Shown piece after piece: positions 1 to 10,931 of a DNA stretch of 64,000 nucleotides. Made by a program: the position numbers and the translations under genes. Location of the stretch: contig NC_134570.1 in the NCBI RefSeq assembly GCF_050947875.1, positions 100,978,122 through 101,042,121 of the forward strand, read 5' to 3'. Under the pieces are notes generated by a model. It did not search any database and was not told the DNA's origin. It saw only the letters and a program-made list of their open reading frames with translations. Origin of the DNA: Dermacentor variabilis. Taxonomy: Eukaryota > Arthropoda > Arachnida > Ixodida > Ixodidae. The number at the start of each line of letters is the position of its first letter. Positions within the stretch are counted from its first letter, which is position 1.

Positions 1-345
1 TGCCGTTCCCACCTGGCAGAACACTGTTATGATGGCTTGCACCATCGTAGCATCTCTAGCATGATATATATGCCATGCCGTCAGTTTCCTAGCATCCACT
101 GTTTTGCTTACGGCACCCGCCCCCCTTTAAAGCTGCCAGCGTCAAATCGTAATCTGATCTAAAGATGCATCGCACTGGAGGAGCAACAACAATGCTAGCC
201 ACCTTAATGGTGATCACGCATAGGAATGGCACTGCAATGGCGTGGTCAGAATAGAAGCTGCAGGATAACGCTCTCTTGTGTCTCTGTCAAGTCCCTGCAT
301 TTCTGAATTGCGCTTTACCATGGTCAATAAACCGTACCAACTAGC
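1..345. other. Unassigned sequence
   Basis: I see no convincing gene or repeat here. An open frame beginning at 278 runs on into the repeat unit that follows and is not convincing as coding sequence. Confidence 0.4.
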
Positions 346-2341
346 GCAAGAATTAGCCTTGTTGCTCTCTTGTCGAGCCCTTCGAGATATATTTTATCTT
401 CGGCGTATCAACCTGGAACCCTACTCTTTCATTTTCTCAGTTAAGGTCCTAAGGAGAGGTCATTTCCGAACCAAATACTTATGTTCAAAAAAAAGTATGG
501 AATGGCAATACCAGTTAGCCAATACCGCATAGCATAGAGTGAAAATTGGGCCTGTTGATCCGCAACTCTATAGGTACAGCACGAGCAAGGTAAGGCGGAA
601 TGAAGCTGAAAAATACAGGACATTTAAACGTTTTTCTTTCCTTGAAGTTTGTTAAAATCAGTGTTCTGAGTATCTATCTACTCCTGTCCTCTTGCCTTCC
701 TCGCGCTGTGCTTATAGTTGCCGTACAACGTACATTTCACTTCCGCGCTAGAAGTGAATGTTATAACCGCGTATTCGAGAGAGAGAGAGAAAGAGAGAGC
801 ATTGAGTGGCTTATGGCGAGCTTAACTTATCGAAAGGCTTGGAATGCTAGTCAGATGGTGAAGCATGAGAAAAAGGAAGAGCGAATCAAAAGCAAGTGAG
901 AGCAAACAAACATAAAGTTACGTACACTAACATACAAATGCGAGAAATGCATGGTAAAAGTTTACCACCAGATACAATACTCCCTATTGCAAAAATTTAG
1001 CACAGATATATAGGTGTTTTAATTCCGCGATATACTGGCTGGCGCGCACAATCTGTTGCATGCGGCACGCTCCAAACGGAGCGCAGTGACGGATAGTCGC
1101 CGTAAAGAGTATATTTGATTTCTCAAGTACAAGAGAACGCGATTATACATCACTTCATTATATATTTTATTTCCTCTTAAACCTTAGGTGAGTACCAATT
1201 TATTTGACGATATTAAAGCGCGTTTGCGAGAGAGAGAGAACTGAATGACATCTGGAGAGATTAGCCTCGCCACAGGCTTCTCATGGCACTGTGAGTGAGC
1301 AGACAAAAGGTGCAACAGAGGGAGTGGGAAAGGAAAAACAGAAGAAGCACACAAGCACAAATTAACATTCACTGAGCACATGCACTTGAAATGCAAAATA
1401 ACATACGGAGTTTCATTACACCTCAACAACAAATCTTCTCACATAACGAGCTTTATAATAAAGGAGCTTGATCTTTTCAAAGTATGCCATAAGGAACTGG
1501 GGGAGATTAGCGCTGGTAGTAAAGTCGTAGTGTGGCCCTACGACACGACATGGCGACGAGCACGGCATGGTGGCGGCCTGTCACTCGATTATCTGAGATC
1601 AAACAGATCGATTTCTGGCGCAACATGCGGGAGGAATACCGCCCAACGAGGAGGACAGTGCAAATAAAAGGACTGCCGGACGAAGCACTTCATGTCGCCT
1701 ATACCGTTCGGTCGGAACAAAAATAATTGAGTGTTGACAACGGAAGTGGTACATGCAACGCGCAAAGTAATGAAAACTTTTGAACCGGATTAAGCGTTAC
1801 GTAATTCGATAAAATTTTGGTAAGGAGCTACAAATACTAGATGACTTTTTTTGTTACTTTGCCTAGAATAAAATTTCTATGCAATTTTCTAGCTCTCTAT
1901 ATAAATCGCTCTCAGTCTTCTATCGCTAACGTGAAATTTAGCAAAAGCCTAAAATGTAGGCTCTTGATCCTGATGGAATGCGGAAAGTCTACGTAGAACG
2001 TTGTGAAACATTGTTTCACAAATGTAATTTTGGCAGCATTGGAATTCCCAGTGACCAGTAATAGTGCAATGTGGACATTCGCGTGCAAAGGTTTCATAAG
2101 TAGTTAGGCAGCATATTTTTTTATGTTAGTATTCGCAGCCGGGGCAGAAAGCAATTCAACTGCCAGGCAAAATAAAGTGGTACATGTTACATGTGCGTCT
2201 GCAGCTGGCAAGTATTCAAAAAGTCTTTCTTCTTTCTTAAAAATAACCGACTAAAGCGATTGGAAATGTTCTGTAGAGAAAACAATCTTGAGCAAAGTCA
2301 CGCAATCACTGATTTGTAGAACAGAGTGAATATACTTGCTA

Positions 2342-2572
2342 CCCGCCGTGGTTGCTGAGTTGCAATAGTCTTGGGCTGCTGAGCACGAGGTCGTGTGATC
2401 GAATCACGGCCACGGCGGCCGCATTTCGACGGAGGCGAGAACACTCGTGTGCTTATATTTAAGGGCACGTTAAAGAACCCCTGGTGGCGGAAATTTGCGG
2501 ATTCCTCTACTACGGCATGCGTCATAATCAGAGAGTTGTTTTTAGCACGTTAAACAACCTAATTCAATTTCG
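2342..2572 (+). mobile_element. tRNA-derived SINE (Ruka-like), with target duplications
   Basis: The left part is tRNA-like, with a pol III B-box-like stretch at about 2392-2406 (GATCGAATCAC). The body has the phrase seen in tick SINEs where a GCACGTTAAAGAACCCC-like run leads into a final Alu-like non-coding tail. A 12-bp near-identical direct repeat flanks it, at 2330-2341 (ATATACTTGCTA) and 2573-2584 (ATATTCTTGGTA). The paralogous position in copy 3 of the surrounding unit (about 17296-17310) has a single copy of this target and no insert, so the boundaries come from an empty site. Family assignment is from memory of tick SINEs. Confidence 0.85.
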
Positions 2573-3051
2573 ATATTCTTGGTATTTCGGCATTTCATTA
2601 GCACGTATCTAAGATCGTTTAATGAGCCCATTCTTGACTATGACGAATTTGTTTGATTTAAGTGGGCTGCGAAGGACTAGTTGACGAAATAAGCTTTTAA
2701 ATCAACATATCAGGCTGCTTAAAGTACTGCGCTATTGATACAGAACACCGCGAAAAAGATTAAAACATTTTGCACTAAGAACTCTTCTGAAGCCGCTCAG
2801 TAACGCGATTATGTTGTGACAGGAGTTAAAGAAGCACTCCTCTTATCTAAGGGGTTGTCCGCCCATTACACGAGGCTCGCGGGAAGGCGTCTATTTTATT
2901 TCGGTCTTTGGAGAATTAATTATGCGCCGCCACTTTTCACTAGGGCAGCGGAATGTGTGCCGCCAAAAGTAGTGCCGGGATTTCCTGACCTCCTCGTCAA
3001 GTCCTGGGACAAACTCCGTATGTCTATTCCTGGCTGGAGCCACCACCAAGG

Positions 3052-3052
<1 letters not shown>

Positions 3053-3121
<69 letters not shown>

Positions 3122-3125
3122 GCGC

Positions 3126-3157
<32 letters not shown>

Positions 3158-3178
3158 GCGCACACACACACACGCACA
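3053..3178. repeat. (CA)n microsatellite with CG-rich interruptions
   Basis: About 126 bases of CA repeat, interrupted by CGCGCG and CGCA runs near 3120-3160. The paralogous site in copy 3 (about 17770) has only a short CCACAAAG, so the expansion is private to copy 1. Open frames that cross it, on either strand, are artefacts of the repeat. Confidence 0.97.
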
Positions 3179-4403
3179 ATATCAAGATTGGCTTGCTTCC
3201 GCGCGGGTATAGGACCTCAGGCAGCGTCAACGCTGCGTTACACAAAGTGCTTACGAATGACTCAGACAGGACCCAGCGGCTTGCATGGCATTTCTGAGGT
3301 GTCATTGTTGGGACAAGGCGCGCGGAGAGCCATTACAGCGAGAAAGCATTCCTTTGAATTCCTTAAGTGCCTAGTAACTTTCTCAATTAGCTAAGAGCGG
3401 ACAGAGCTTCGCAACGTTGAGCTATTGCACTCATCTGTACGCGACGGCGTTATCTATAGAAAGTAACGTTTGCCAGAATGTCAGGAATCTGTAATATTTC
3501 ACGTTAACTAAAATTTCGTGTGGATTTTCCAGCAAAAATTTGGCTTATTAGCAAGCGCATCGGAAAGTTATGGCGCGGGATACCGTCCCGGTTTAGTCTG
3601 TCTTGAAGACATGGCAGGTGCGGGCCTCTACACTAAGTTTCATAGTATTGGTTTCTTGATAACAGTGTTTCTTTGCACCATATAAAGCAAAGTATCGACC
3701 GCGAAACTTTCGGTACTGAATAATAGTTTGGGTGCACATTGTACGAAGCGTATAATACAGATACACATATATCAGGTAAAACCTCATATTTGACTAGGAT
3801 GCGCCAGAACCTCATTAGGATTATTTCAAAAACTGCGCATGTCCAGAACACTCACTTCACTTTCAAAAAATACTTTCCCCCGCAACAGCGTTCTCTTATT
3901 CGATAAGAAGACGCCGCACAGTGACCCCTGCAAGATAATTCACTCCAATATGTCTTTCATATTCAAATATCCTGCTGCCATCCAGCGCGCTGCGACAGTG
4001 AGGAACACGGAGCCGATTACAACTGCCACCCGCTGCCGGGTGGAAGTAGAACTCTGCAGGGGTGGCGCGGCGTATATGGCTCCCGCAGGAAGTTTTATTT
4101 TAAGTTTTATTAAAACTCTCCCGCAGAAAGTTTCGAATTCGAAAGCTCCCTTCGGGAGCCTTCGAATTTCAGCTTGGCGCGTGCTACTGTAGCCAAAATC
4201 CGTATGCCAAAGTTCGGCGCGTAATAATTTTTCCCCGATCCAGCAGTTCACATAACTTGTAAGGAGATTTCAGTTTGGTTGTCACATTACGAAACGCTGA
4301 AAAACGATGTATAAAAGTTAAATAATTGATGTTTGTTGATTAGCGGCTACTTACTGAGCATCACTGGTCATCTCGTCTTCGGCACCGCTGACGCCATGTA
4401 TTG

Positions 4404-4489
4404 TCACGTAGTAGTGTGGTGAATAATACAGCGGCAAAACTGTGAATGACGAAACTTACTTTTGTATTGGGCGAACTTGTGCCCACAAA
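4404..4489. other. Junction between unit copies 1 and 2
   Basis: Short sequence between the end of similarity of copy 1 and the start of similarity of copy 2. It matches neither flank of copy 3 in an obvious way. Confidence 0.4.
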
Positions 4490-5915
4490 AGCTCAGTGGA
4501 CTTGTTTCGCCGTCTACCAGGAAAGCTTTTCACCAATCCTTCACCACTGAGGTCTCTGAGATAGTAAGCGCATTGTTAAGAACGTTCAAGTTGCGCGATC
4601 TGATCTGATAGGTCTTTGAGGCAGGCCTTCATGCCACTTGTTTAGTCTTCTCAACAGCAGATGGCGGCCAGTGAGCCCGCGTTTGAAAGGTGCTGAGCTC
4701 CGCTCTCGTCTACGTGCTCCCCGAATCACATTTACAAGAAGTGCTTCTCTAATAGAGTTATCACCACACATACACAATATAAAAGTAATATTTTATTGAT
4801 AAGCATGAGTATTATTAATCAGAATGGTCGACGGCTCCTCGTTTTTATTCCGCACACTATAGATGAACCTAAACTAGACAAGGTTGCGTTATGGTTACAA
4901 TATATCAAAGCGATGGGATTTTAGAACATACCCTTTCGTCACCATCATCACCTCATTTATATGCCCCCTACAGGACGGACTCCACCAGCGATCTCCAGTT
5001 ACCCTTCTCGTGTGCTACCTGATTCCGAGTTGCATCTGCTAATTTACTCAATCGACTACACACCCTGTTCACTGCCGTCCTTCATTGCCGCTTACCTTCC
5101 ATGAGTACCCACTTACATGAGTACGCGCTAATAGAACAGTGTTACCCTTCGCATCGCGTGCCCTGCCCAACTCCATTTTCCCCTCTTAACGGCAACTAGA
5201 ATATTGGTTAACGCTGTGTGATTTCTAATACACACCGCTTTCATCTTGTCTTTCAAAGTACGCCTAAGATTTTTCGTTCGATACCTCTAGCGCTGTCTGG
5301 AACTGCGTCTGCAGCTTCTTTATTAACCTCCGAGTTCACCTCCTCAAGTATTAGCGCTATTAGAATGCAAAGATTTTACTTTTATTTCCAGGATAGCGGT
5401 AAGCTGCCGGCTTATATTACTAATGTTGGTTGGATGTGTTCCAAGCCATTTTATTATTATTTTCTAAGTTCCCTTCTGATGGTGAGAATTATCTGTGAGT
5501 AACTGACTTACGTAGACGTACTTTTGCTCACCTTCTAGAGATCAACGGCCAATAATGAATCGTAGCGTTCTTGTCGGGCCCATGAAAATTTATTGTGTCT
5601 CTGGAATATCAATCCGGAATTCTACTCTTATATTTCTCAGCTGAGGTCCTAAGGTAAGGTCATTTCCGAACCAAATACTTATGTTAAAGAAAGTATAGAT
5701 TGTCGATACCAGTTAGCGAATACCGGATTACCTAGAGTGAAAGTTAGGCCTGTTGGTCCGCGACTCTAGGTACAACACGAGCAAGGCAAGATGGTTGGAG
5801 GAGAGAAACACAACGCATTTGAAAGCTTTTCTTTTTCTTTTCGTCGTTGTTCAAAGTCAGCGTTCTGAATATCTACTCCTGCCCGTCATGCCTTCCTCGC
5901 GCTGAACTTATAACT
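4490..5915. repeat. Large duplicated unit, copy 2 (right part missing)
   Basis: Aligns in the same orientation with 8685-10095 of copy 3. Good anchors are 4610-4700 (8800-8890), 4840-4890 (9040-9085), 4930-5040 (9120-9230), 5160-5290 (9350-9480) and 5390-5520 (9595-9715). Similarity stops near 5915, just after the CTTCCTCGCGCTG-like segment that is at 10075 in copy 3, so the unit is truncated there and followed by unrelated relics. Copies 1 and 2 lie head to tail. Confidence 0.8.
4955..5655 (-). pseudogene. Decayed LINE reverse-transcriptase relic inside unit copy 2
   Basis: On the minus strand this stretch keeps the nucleotide pattern of the C-terminal reverse-transcriptase region of a tick LINE. 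It follows the same order of landmarks as the better preserved RTE-like fragment at 57071-57757: the GATCTCCA-, CCTGCCCA-CTCCATTT-, ACGCCTAA-ATTT- and TTAACCTCC-like stations. No usable frame is left. Because copy 3 carries the same relic at 9150-9850, and copy 1 its last part at 346-480, the LINE was in the unit before the unit was duplicated. Family assignment by eye. Confidence 0.6.
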
Positions 5916-5996
5916 ATAAGCTGAAGAGTCTGTCGAATTCAATAAGACGCTCATATACGGATGCGGGAACCTTATTAACCACGAAGGTAAAATTCT

Positions 5997-6020
5997 GGGG
6001 GGGAGGGGGGGAGGGGGGGG
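5997..6020. repeat. G-rich tract
   Basis: A run of about 24 bases that is almost pure G with two single A interruptions, just right of the unit copy 2 remnant. It marks the edge of the neighbouring LINE relic and could be a polymerase-slippage or assembly-sensitive site. Confidence 0.9.
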
Positions 6021-6640
6021 ATATTTCACTTAGGAGCGACGCAATCGTCGCAGTCAGCGTGACGATGCCGTGTTCGGCGCGCTGTCAGTGGTTTAACATA
6101 AGCCTGTGGTTCGAGAGACAAACAGTCATTTTTAAGCAAGAAAAGAAACTTCAGTCGTTGTATTTTCCTGCGTAGATGTAGCGTTTGAATATTATGTTGA
6201 TTCATTAGGCTAGTAGGAGAGTCACTCAGTCGATATTTAGAAAAAACAAACCTGACAGCTTTACGTTGGACCATCTCTAAAGCGCGAATGTTTATTTTCT
6301 TATAGGGATCCCACACAATGTATGCTTATTCTAGTTTCGGTCGGATGACTAAAGTGTAAGCCAGTAATCTAGTGCCAGAGGGAGCGTGCTTTAGTTTGGG
6401 CCTGAGGAGACAAAGCTTCCTGAAAGACGAGTTACATACGTTAGAAATGTGGCTATTCCAGCTGAGGTCACTGGTTATTGTGATTCCAATATATTTATAC
6501 TGGCTGACTTTGGTCAGCGGTTCAGAGTCGAGGTTGTAGACAAACGACATTTTTTTTTGTTATGCACATGTAAACAGTCTTTTCTCTGTTCAATTCCATG
6601 CCCCACCGACTGCACCAGGAAATAATGTTTTGAAGGTTTC
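6020..6640 (-). pseudogene. L2/CR1-like LINE reverse-transcriptase C-terminus, broken
   Basis: Two adjacent minus-strand frames (6326-6550 and 6026-6316) read like the post-catalytic thumb region of an L2/CR1-type reverse transcriptase. Visible phrases are YKYIGITITSDLSWNSHI, then IRPKLE, then after the break WDPYKK and VQRKAVRFVFSKYR. The same order occurs in the long LINE ORF at 21929-23580 (YKYLGVHITNNLSWKRHI, IRPNLEYASSIWDP, VQNRSVRFI). A stop or frame change between 6316 and 6326 separates the two parts. Weak homology continues upstream to about 6640 (MELNREKTVYMC-like). The catalytic FADD region is missing. A dead fragment, not a gene. Confidence 0.8.
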
Positions 6641-6649
6641 TTCCATTTT

Positions 6650-7183
6650 CTCGATATATAATATCGTCGTGCCCTTGTTTTTGTGCTTGATCTCATGCCT
6701 GAACTTTTTCAGCATCACTTTCGCTTTCCCTAAGTGCAGTCGAGCGATCCATCGTGCGACGCAAATTTCACGTCGAGCAGTAGACGTTGATCGTCCTCGA
6801 TGACACCTTGTACTGTACATCTACGGGTGTTTCGCGGTCGAAGGAAATAGTACTGGAGCGAGACAGAATGATCACTTGGTCCTATAGTACACACAAGGCA
6901 CGCTGGCTGGAAGGCCTCTCCGTCATTTTCGCTTGGTCTGTGGACAGCGTTATTGATTGTACCTTACTTCGATGACGGCGCCGTGTTGTTTCAGGAAGTC
7001 AATGCCGAGAATTAGGCCTCGCGAAAACTGTTGGGCGACAAGGAGTGTTTCAGGGTGGGTGCGGTAATGAACTGTAATTCTTCCCATTGTAAGATTCGTC
7101 GGACGATCTCGCCGCTGCCACGATTTGTTAGAGGTGTCGGACGATCTACGAGCTGTAGGCCGATCTCACCGCTGCCATTCAGA
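6650..7183 (-). pseudogene. Ty3/gypsy protease relic (internal deletion)
   Basis: Reading the minus strand from about 7080 to 6960 gives RGLILGIDFLKQHGAVIE, the typical C-terminal protease motif of gypsy Pol; the intact element at 12284 has LIIGMDFLREHGAIIN in the same place. A stop follows after a few residues, and further decayed pol-like sequence reaches about 6650. The Asp-Thr-Gly active site and any gag are absent, yet the candidate LTR at 7184 begins about 180 bases upstream of the motif, so gag and the protease N-terminus were deleted. A 40-base stretch with TGGCAGCGG(T/C)GAGATCG occurs twice near 7085-7180. Confidence 0.65.
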
Positions 7184-7828
7184 TGTAAGATTTGGCAGTC
7201 GTAGCTGTAGGAAGGAGCTTGACTCTTCGTCGGGACTTAGGAGAGCAGGGCTTATTTACATTATTTACAGTTGAACATGAGATACATCAGCAGTCTAGCG
7301 TGACTCCCAAATGGAGCCAGCAAGACAAGCATGCAGCAAACAGCTTACGAGCACACAGCTCACGAGTACATTTTGAGCACGACAACGAGCACGATGACGA
7401 GCCCACTCTAGCAGCCGACAATCGCTCCTTATAAGAACTCTGCTCGACGTCATAGTTCGATGTCATTGAAGATGACCCGCCCTTTTGGAGGAGGCGGGCT
7501 CTCGACTTGGAGGAGGATGAGGGCTCACACACACGCATAGGTGCAATGGTCCGGAGGCGACGTCAGAGGGGTTTCGTAGAACTCGGAGCCGTCCCGGGTG
7601 GCGCCCCCGGGTAGCACAATGTCTGGTGTCTCGAAAGGCGCATGGGGAGGTTCCGCCAATTACCTCCCATCGAGAACTCCTTTGAGCTGATCCCTCGTCA
7701 CGTGGCTGCCGGTTATCCGCAATTCTATGAAGTGCACCACCATCCCGGGTGGATCGGAACACGTGCAGCGGGCTGAAATAGCTGCAGGCCGATCCTAAGA
7801 CCATGCAGATAGTACATCGGCTGTGACA
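7184..7828 (-). mobile_element. Candidate LTR of the gypsy relic
   Basis: On the minus strand the segment begins TGTCACAGCC and ends TCTTACA, the TG...CA form expected of an LTR. It contains a TATAAG box at about 7430 (minus sense) and a TAAATAATGTAAATAAG stretch near 7255 that could serve for polyadenylation. Directly inside it, in the same orientation, comes a TGGCAGCGGTGAGAT segment that could be a primer-binding site, followed by the protease relic. No partner LTR is visible, so the edges are inferred. Confidence 0.45.
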
Positions 7829-8684
7829 CTTGCAGGATAGGAACGTAATTATAGGGTGAATAGGATAGATCTAGATTTTCTATGAATATCCTGTATCCCC
7901 AAAAGGAACATCCATTATAGGTCATTTACGTCCAGCTGCGCCATCATTTCAACGTTACAGCACGTGATATGGACGGGACTTAGATAATCCAAAGTACGTA
8001 TTTATATTGTTGTTTGGAGAAATACAGATATTTATAGGACGTTCGCAACGTCTTAAACACGTTGTTCTATGAACATCTATGGGACATAAATGGTTCACTG
8101 GGGATGGCTGCGCAAAAATACAGGCACCAACTACGCAGGATCATCCACATCAAAATCATAGAAAGGGGTAGAAAATGCAAAACTTTTCGGCCAGAAACGG
8201 AGGTATAAAACGCAAACTTTATGGATCTTCCATGGACATCCAAAATGTACGTCTGAAGTACTGTTTTAGAGACATTCTACGGACATCGAAAATCTTGTCC
8301 GCTATACGTCTGATGAATGAAATAAATGAATGATCCCTGGACATAGAATATTCGATGCCATTGCAGGTCCGGCCGTTATGTGTATGTGCATATAAAGGAT
8401 ATCCGTAGGACAACCCATCTTTTGCTGGATGTTTGGATTAATCCGGTTCATCTGTTGGATGTTTCTGGCTATTTGGGCTAGAATTACGCGTGTGTGTACA
8501 CATTAAGAGTAATTTGTTTGAACGACAGGTTAGAAATTACCTGCACGCGTTATAGACACAGGCGATTCTCAAAGGTGGAATATTCAGTGTTTACTGAATA
8601 CTATTAGAGATTCGAATGCATGCGCAGCAAGCATCAGAAAATTCTGGTGAATGAGCTGACAAACACTGAATAGTGTAGGCGAAA
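7829..8684. other. Non-coding; degenerate short repeats
   Basis: No gene. Between about 8215 and 8480 there are repeated degenerate variants of TGGACATCC and GGATGTTTGG on both strands (for example near 8230, 8280, 8335, 8430 and 8455), which suggests a decayed short-motif repeat. The rest shows nothing recognisable. Confidence 0.4.
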
Positions 8685-10613
8685 GCTTACTGGACTTGTG
8701 TTGCCATCTACCAGGAAAAATATGCACCACTGCTTCACGACTGCGGCCTCTGAGATTAGCAACGCATCGTTCGCAACGTTCAAGTTGCGGCCTGTGATGA
8801 GTCTTTGAGGCAGGCCTTCATGCCACTTATTTAGGCTTCTCGACAGTGGATGGCGCCTCGTGAACCCGCGTTTGAAATGTGCTGAGCTCCGCTCGTCTAC
8901 GTGCAACCCGAATCACAATTATAAGAAGACTTCAATAGAGTTATTACCACACATACAAAAGATAAAAATAAATTTCTATTGATAAGTAAGAGTGTTATTC
9001 ATCAGAAGGCTCGGCAGTTCTCCATTTTCATTGCGCACAATATAGATGAACCTAAACTAGACACCGTTGCGTTGGGGTTACAGGAGTAACAGGACATCAA
9101 AGCGATGGGATTTTAAATGATACCCATTTATCACTATCATCACCTCATTTATATGCCTCCTATTGGACGGACTCCACCAGCGATCTCCATTACCCTTCTC
9201 GTGTGCTACCTGATTCCGAGTTGCATCTGCAAGTTTACTCACTTCACCACACTACCCTATACACTGCGGCACTTCACTGCCGCTTGCCTTCCATGAGTAC
9301 ACACTTATGGTATCCATTAATAGAACACTGTGTAGGTGCCCAAGCGCATCGCTTGTCCGGCATAGTTCCATTTTCCCCTCTAAACGGTAACTAGAATATT
9401 GTCTAACGTTGTGTCCTTTCTAATTCACAGCGCTCTCCTCTTGTCTTTTCAAGTTACGCCTAACATTTCTGCTTGCATCACCACTAGCGCCGTCTTCAAC
9501 AGCTTCTCATGTTTCTTTCTTAACCTTCGAGTTAACCTTCCCAAATATTAGCACCATTAACATGCAATGATTTTACATATTTCTTTTCCACGATAGCGGT
9601 AAGCTGTCGGTCTGTATTTGGTAATGTTTGTTGGATGTGTTCCAAGTCATTTTTATTCTTTTCTAAGTTCCCTTCTCATGGTGAGAATCCTCTGTGCGCA
9701 ATTCACTTACGTAGACGTACTCTTGCTGACATTCTACAGATCAACGGCCCTTTGTGAATCCTTGCTCTCCTGTCGGGCTCTTGAACATTTATTTTGTCTC
9801 GGGCATATCAATCCGGAACACTACTCCTGCGCTTTCTCAGCTAAGGTCCTGAAGTCAGGTCATTTCGGAACGAAAAACTCATGTTAAAAACGTATGTACT
9901 CTCTATACCAGTTCGCGAATACTTAATAGCATAGAGTGAAAGTTGGGACGGTTGATTCGCGACTCTAGGTACAGCACGAACAATGCAAGACGAAGCGGAG
10001 CAGACAAAAACCGATTTGTTTTCTGTTTTTGCTCAAATTCAGCGCTCTGAGTATCTACTCTTGTCCGTCTTGCCTTCCTCGCGCTGTACTTATAATGGCC
10101 TTACAGCATACATTTCACTTCCGCCCTAGAAATGGGTGTTGTGACCACGCATTCGAGAGAGACAGAGAGCATTGGGTGCTATGTGGCGAGGTTAACTTAT
10201 CTAAAGGCTTGGAATGCTAGTGAGATTGTGAAGCATGAAAGAAGTAAGAAATAAAAGCAAAAGAGAGCACAGAAACACAAAGTTGCATACACGAACATGC
10301 AAGCGCGTAAAATGCATAATGAAAATTTACCGACGATTACCATACTCCCTAATGCAAAAATTTAACACACATGTATAGGTGTTTTCATTCCGCGATACAT
10401 TGTCTTTCGCGCCCAAACTGTTCAATGCGGCCCGTTGAAAACGGAGCGAAGTGACGGATAGTCGCCGGAAATGGCATATTTGATTTCCGAAGTACAAGTG
10501 AACGCTATTATATGTCACGTCATTGTACGCTTGATTTCCTTTTGAACCTTAGGCCAGTGGCAATTTATTCGACAATATTACAGTGCGTTTGGGAGAGAGC
10601 GAGTGAGATATAT
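8685..10613. repeat. Large duplicated unit, copy 3, left part
   Basis: The only complete copy. Its left 1.4 kb matches copy 2 (4490-5915), and from about 9740 it matches copy 1 (346 onward), so the two partial copies overlap across this region and define the full unit. The unit resumes at 16201 after the gypsy insertion. The antisense LINE relic sits at 9150-9850. Confidence 0.8.
9150..9850 (-). pseudogene. Decayed LINE reverse-transcriptase relic inside unit copy 3
   Basis: Counterpart of 4955-5655. It shows the same landmarks in the same order, with many point changes and small indels between the two copies. No open frame of useful length is preserved on the minus strand. Confidence 0.6.
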
Positions 10614-10777
10614 TGCCACCTGGTGTTTTGAGCCAGCGCTGCGTGCCCAGCAAAAACGGTGATTGAAGACGACGAAGTCAAGGATCTTGCGCCAGCTGGT
10701 GAACCGTCCTCCTTGTGTCTGACATTTTCGTGTCTGGCTGCTGATCCTGCTGCTTATTCTTGCCTTAGCGCGTGACA
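10614..10777 (+). repeat. 5' LTR
   Basis: 164 bp, beginning TGCCACCTGG and ending GCGTGACA. No mismatch to 15946-16109 was found by eye. Short for a gypsy LTR. I see no obvious TATA box. Confidence 0.95.
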
Positions 10778-10780
10778 AAC

Positions 10781-10798
10781 TGGTGGAGGTGCGGGGTA
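10781..10798 (+). promoter_or_regulatory. Candidate tRNA primer-binding site
   Basis: Three bases after the 5' LTR comes TGGTGGAGGTGCGGGG. It starts with TGG, complementary to the CCA end of a tRNA, as expected for minus-strand priming. I could not assign the tRNA. Confidence 0.7.
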
Positions 10799-10931
10799 AT
10801 CTAATCTATGCACCAAACCCCTCCGGGCAGCAGGAGCTCCAGCCCCGTACCGGTGGTTACGCCTGTACACCGCGCCAGCAGAAGGATCCGTGGACAAGCC
10901 CCTGAGTTTGGATGGACTCCTCCCAGAGAAA

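Larger units (their letters stand above)
346..4403. repeat. Large duplicated unit, copy 1 (left end missing)
   Basis: This stretch aligns by eye, in the same order and orientation, with about 9740-10610 plus 16201-18897. Clear anchors are the segment around 480-600 (matching 9880-10000), 690-870 (10070-10240), 1140-1250 (10500-10600), 2815-3050 (17537-17770), 3180-3360 (17780-17960) and 4250-4403 (18745-18897). Its first 130 bases correspond to the end of the antisense LINE reverse-transcriptase relic seen more fully in copies 2 and 3. Open frames differ between the copies through frameshifts, so I read the unit as non-coding. It carries two private changes, a SINE at 2342 and a CA expansion at 3053. 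The right edge near 4403 is where similarity to copy 3 stops. Confidence 0.8.

Noticed and set aside
2816..3394. 192-codon plus-strand frame across the CA repeat
   Set aside because: A third of it is HT repeats from the microsatellite, and the paralogous frame at 17537-17983 diverges by frameshifts. No coding constraint visible.
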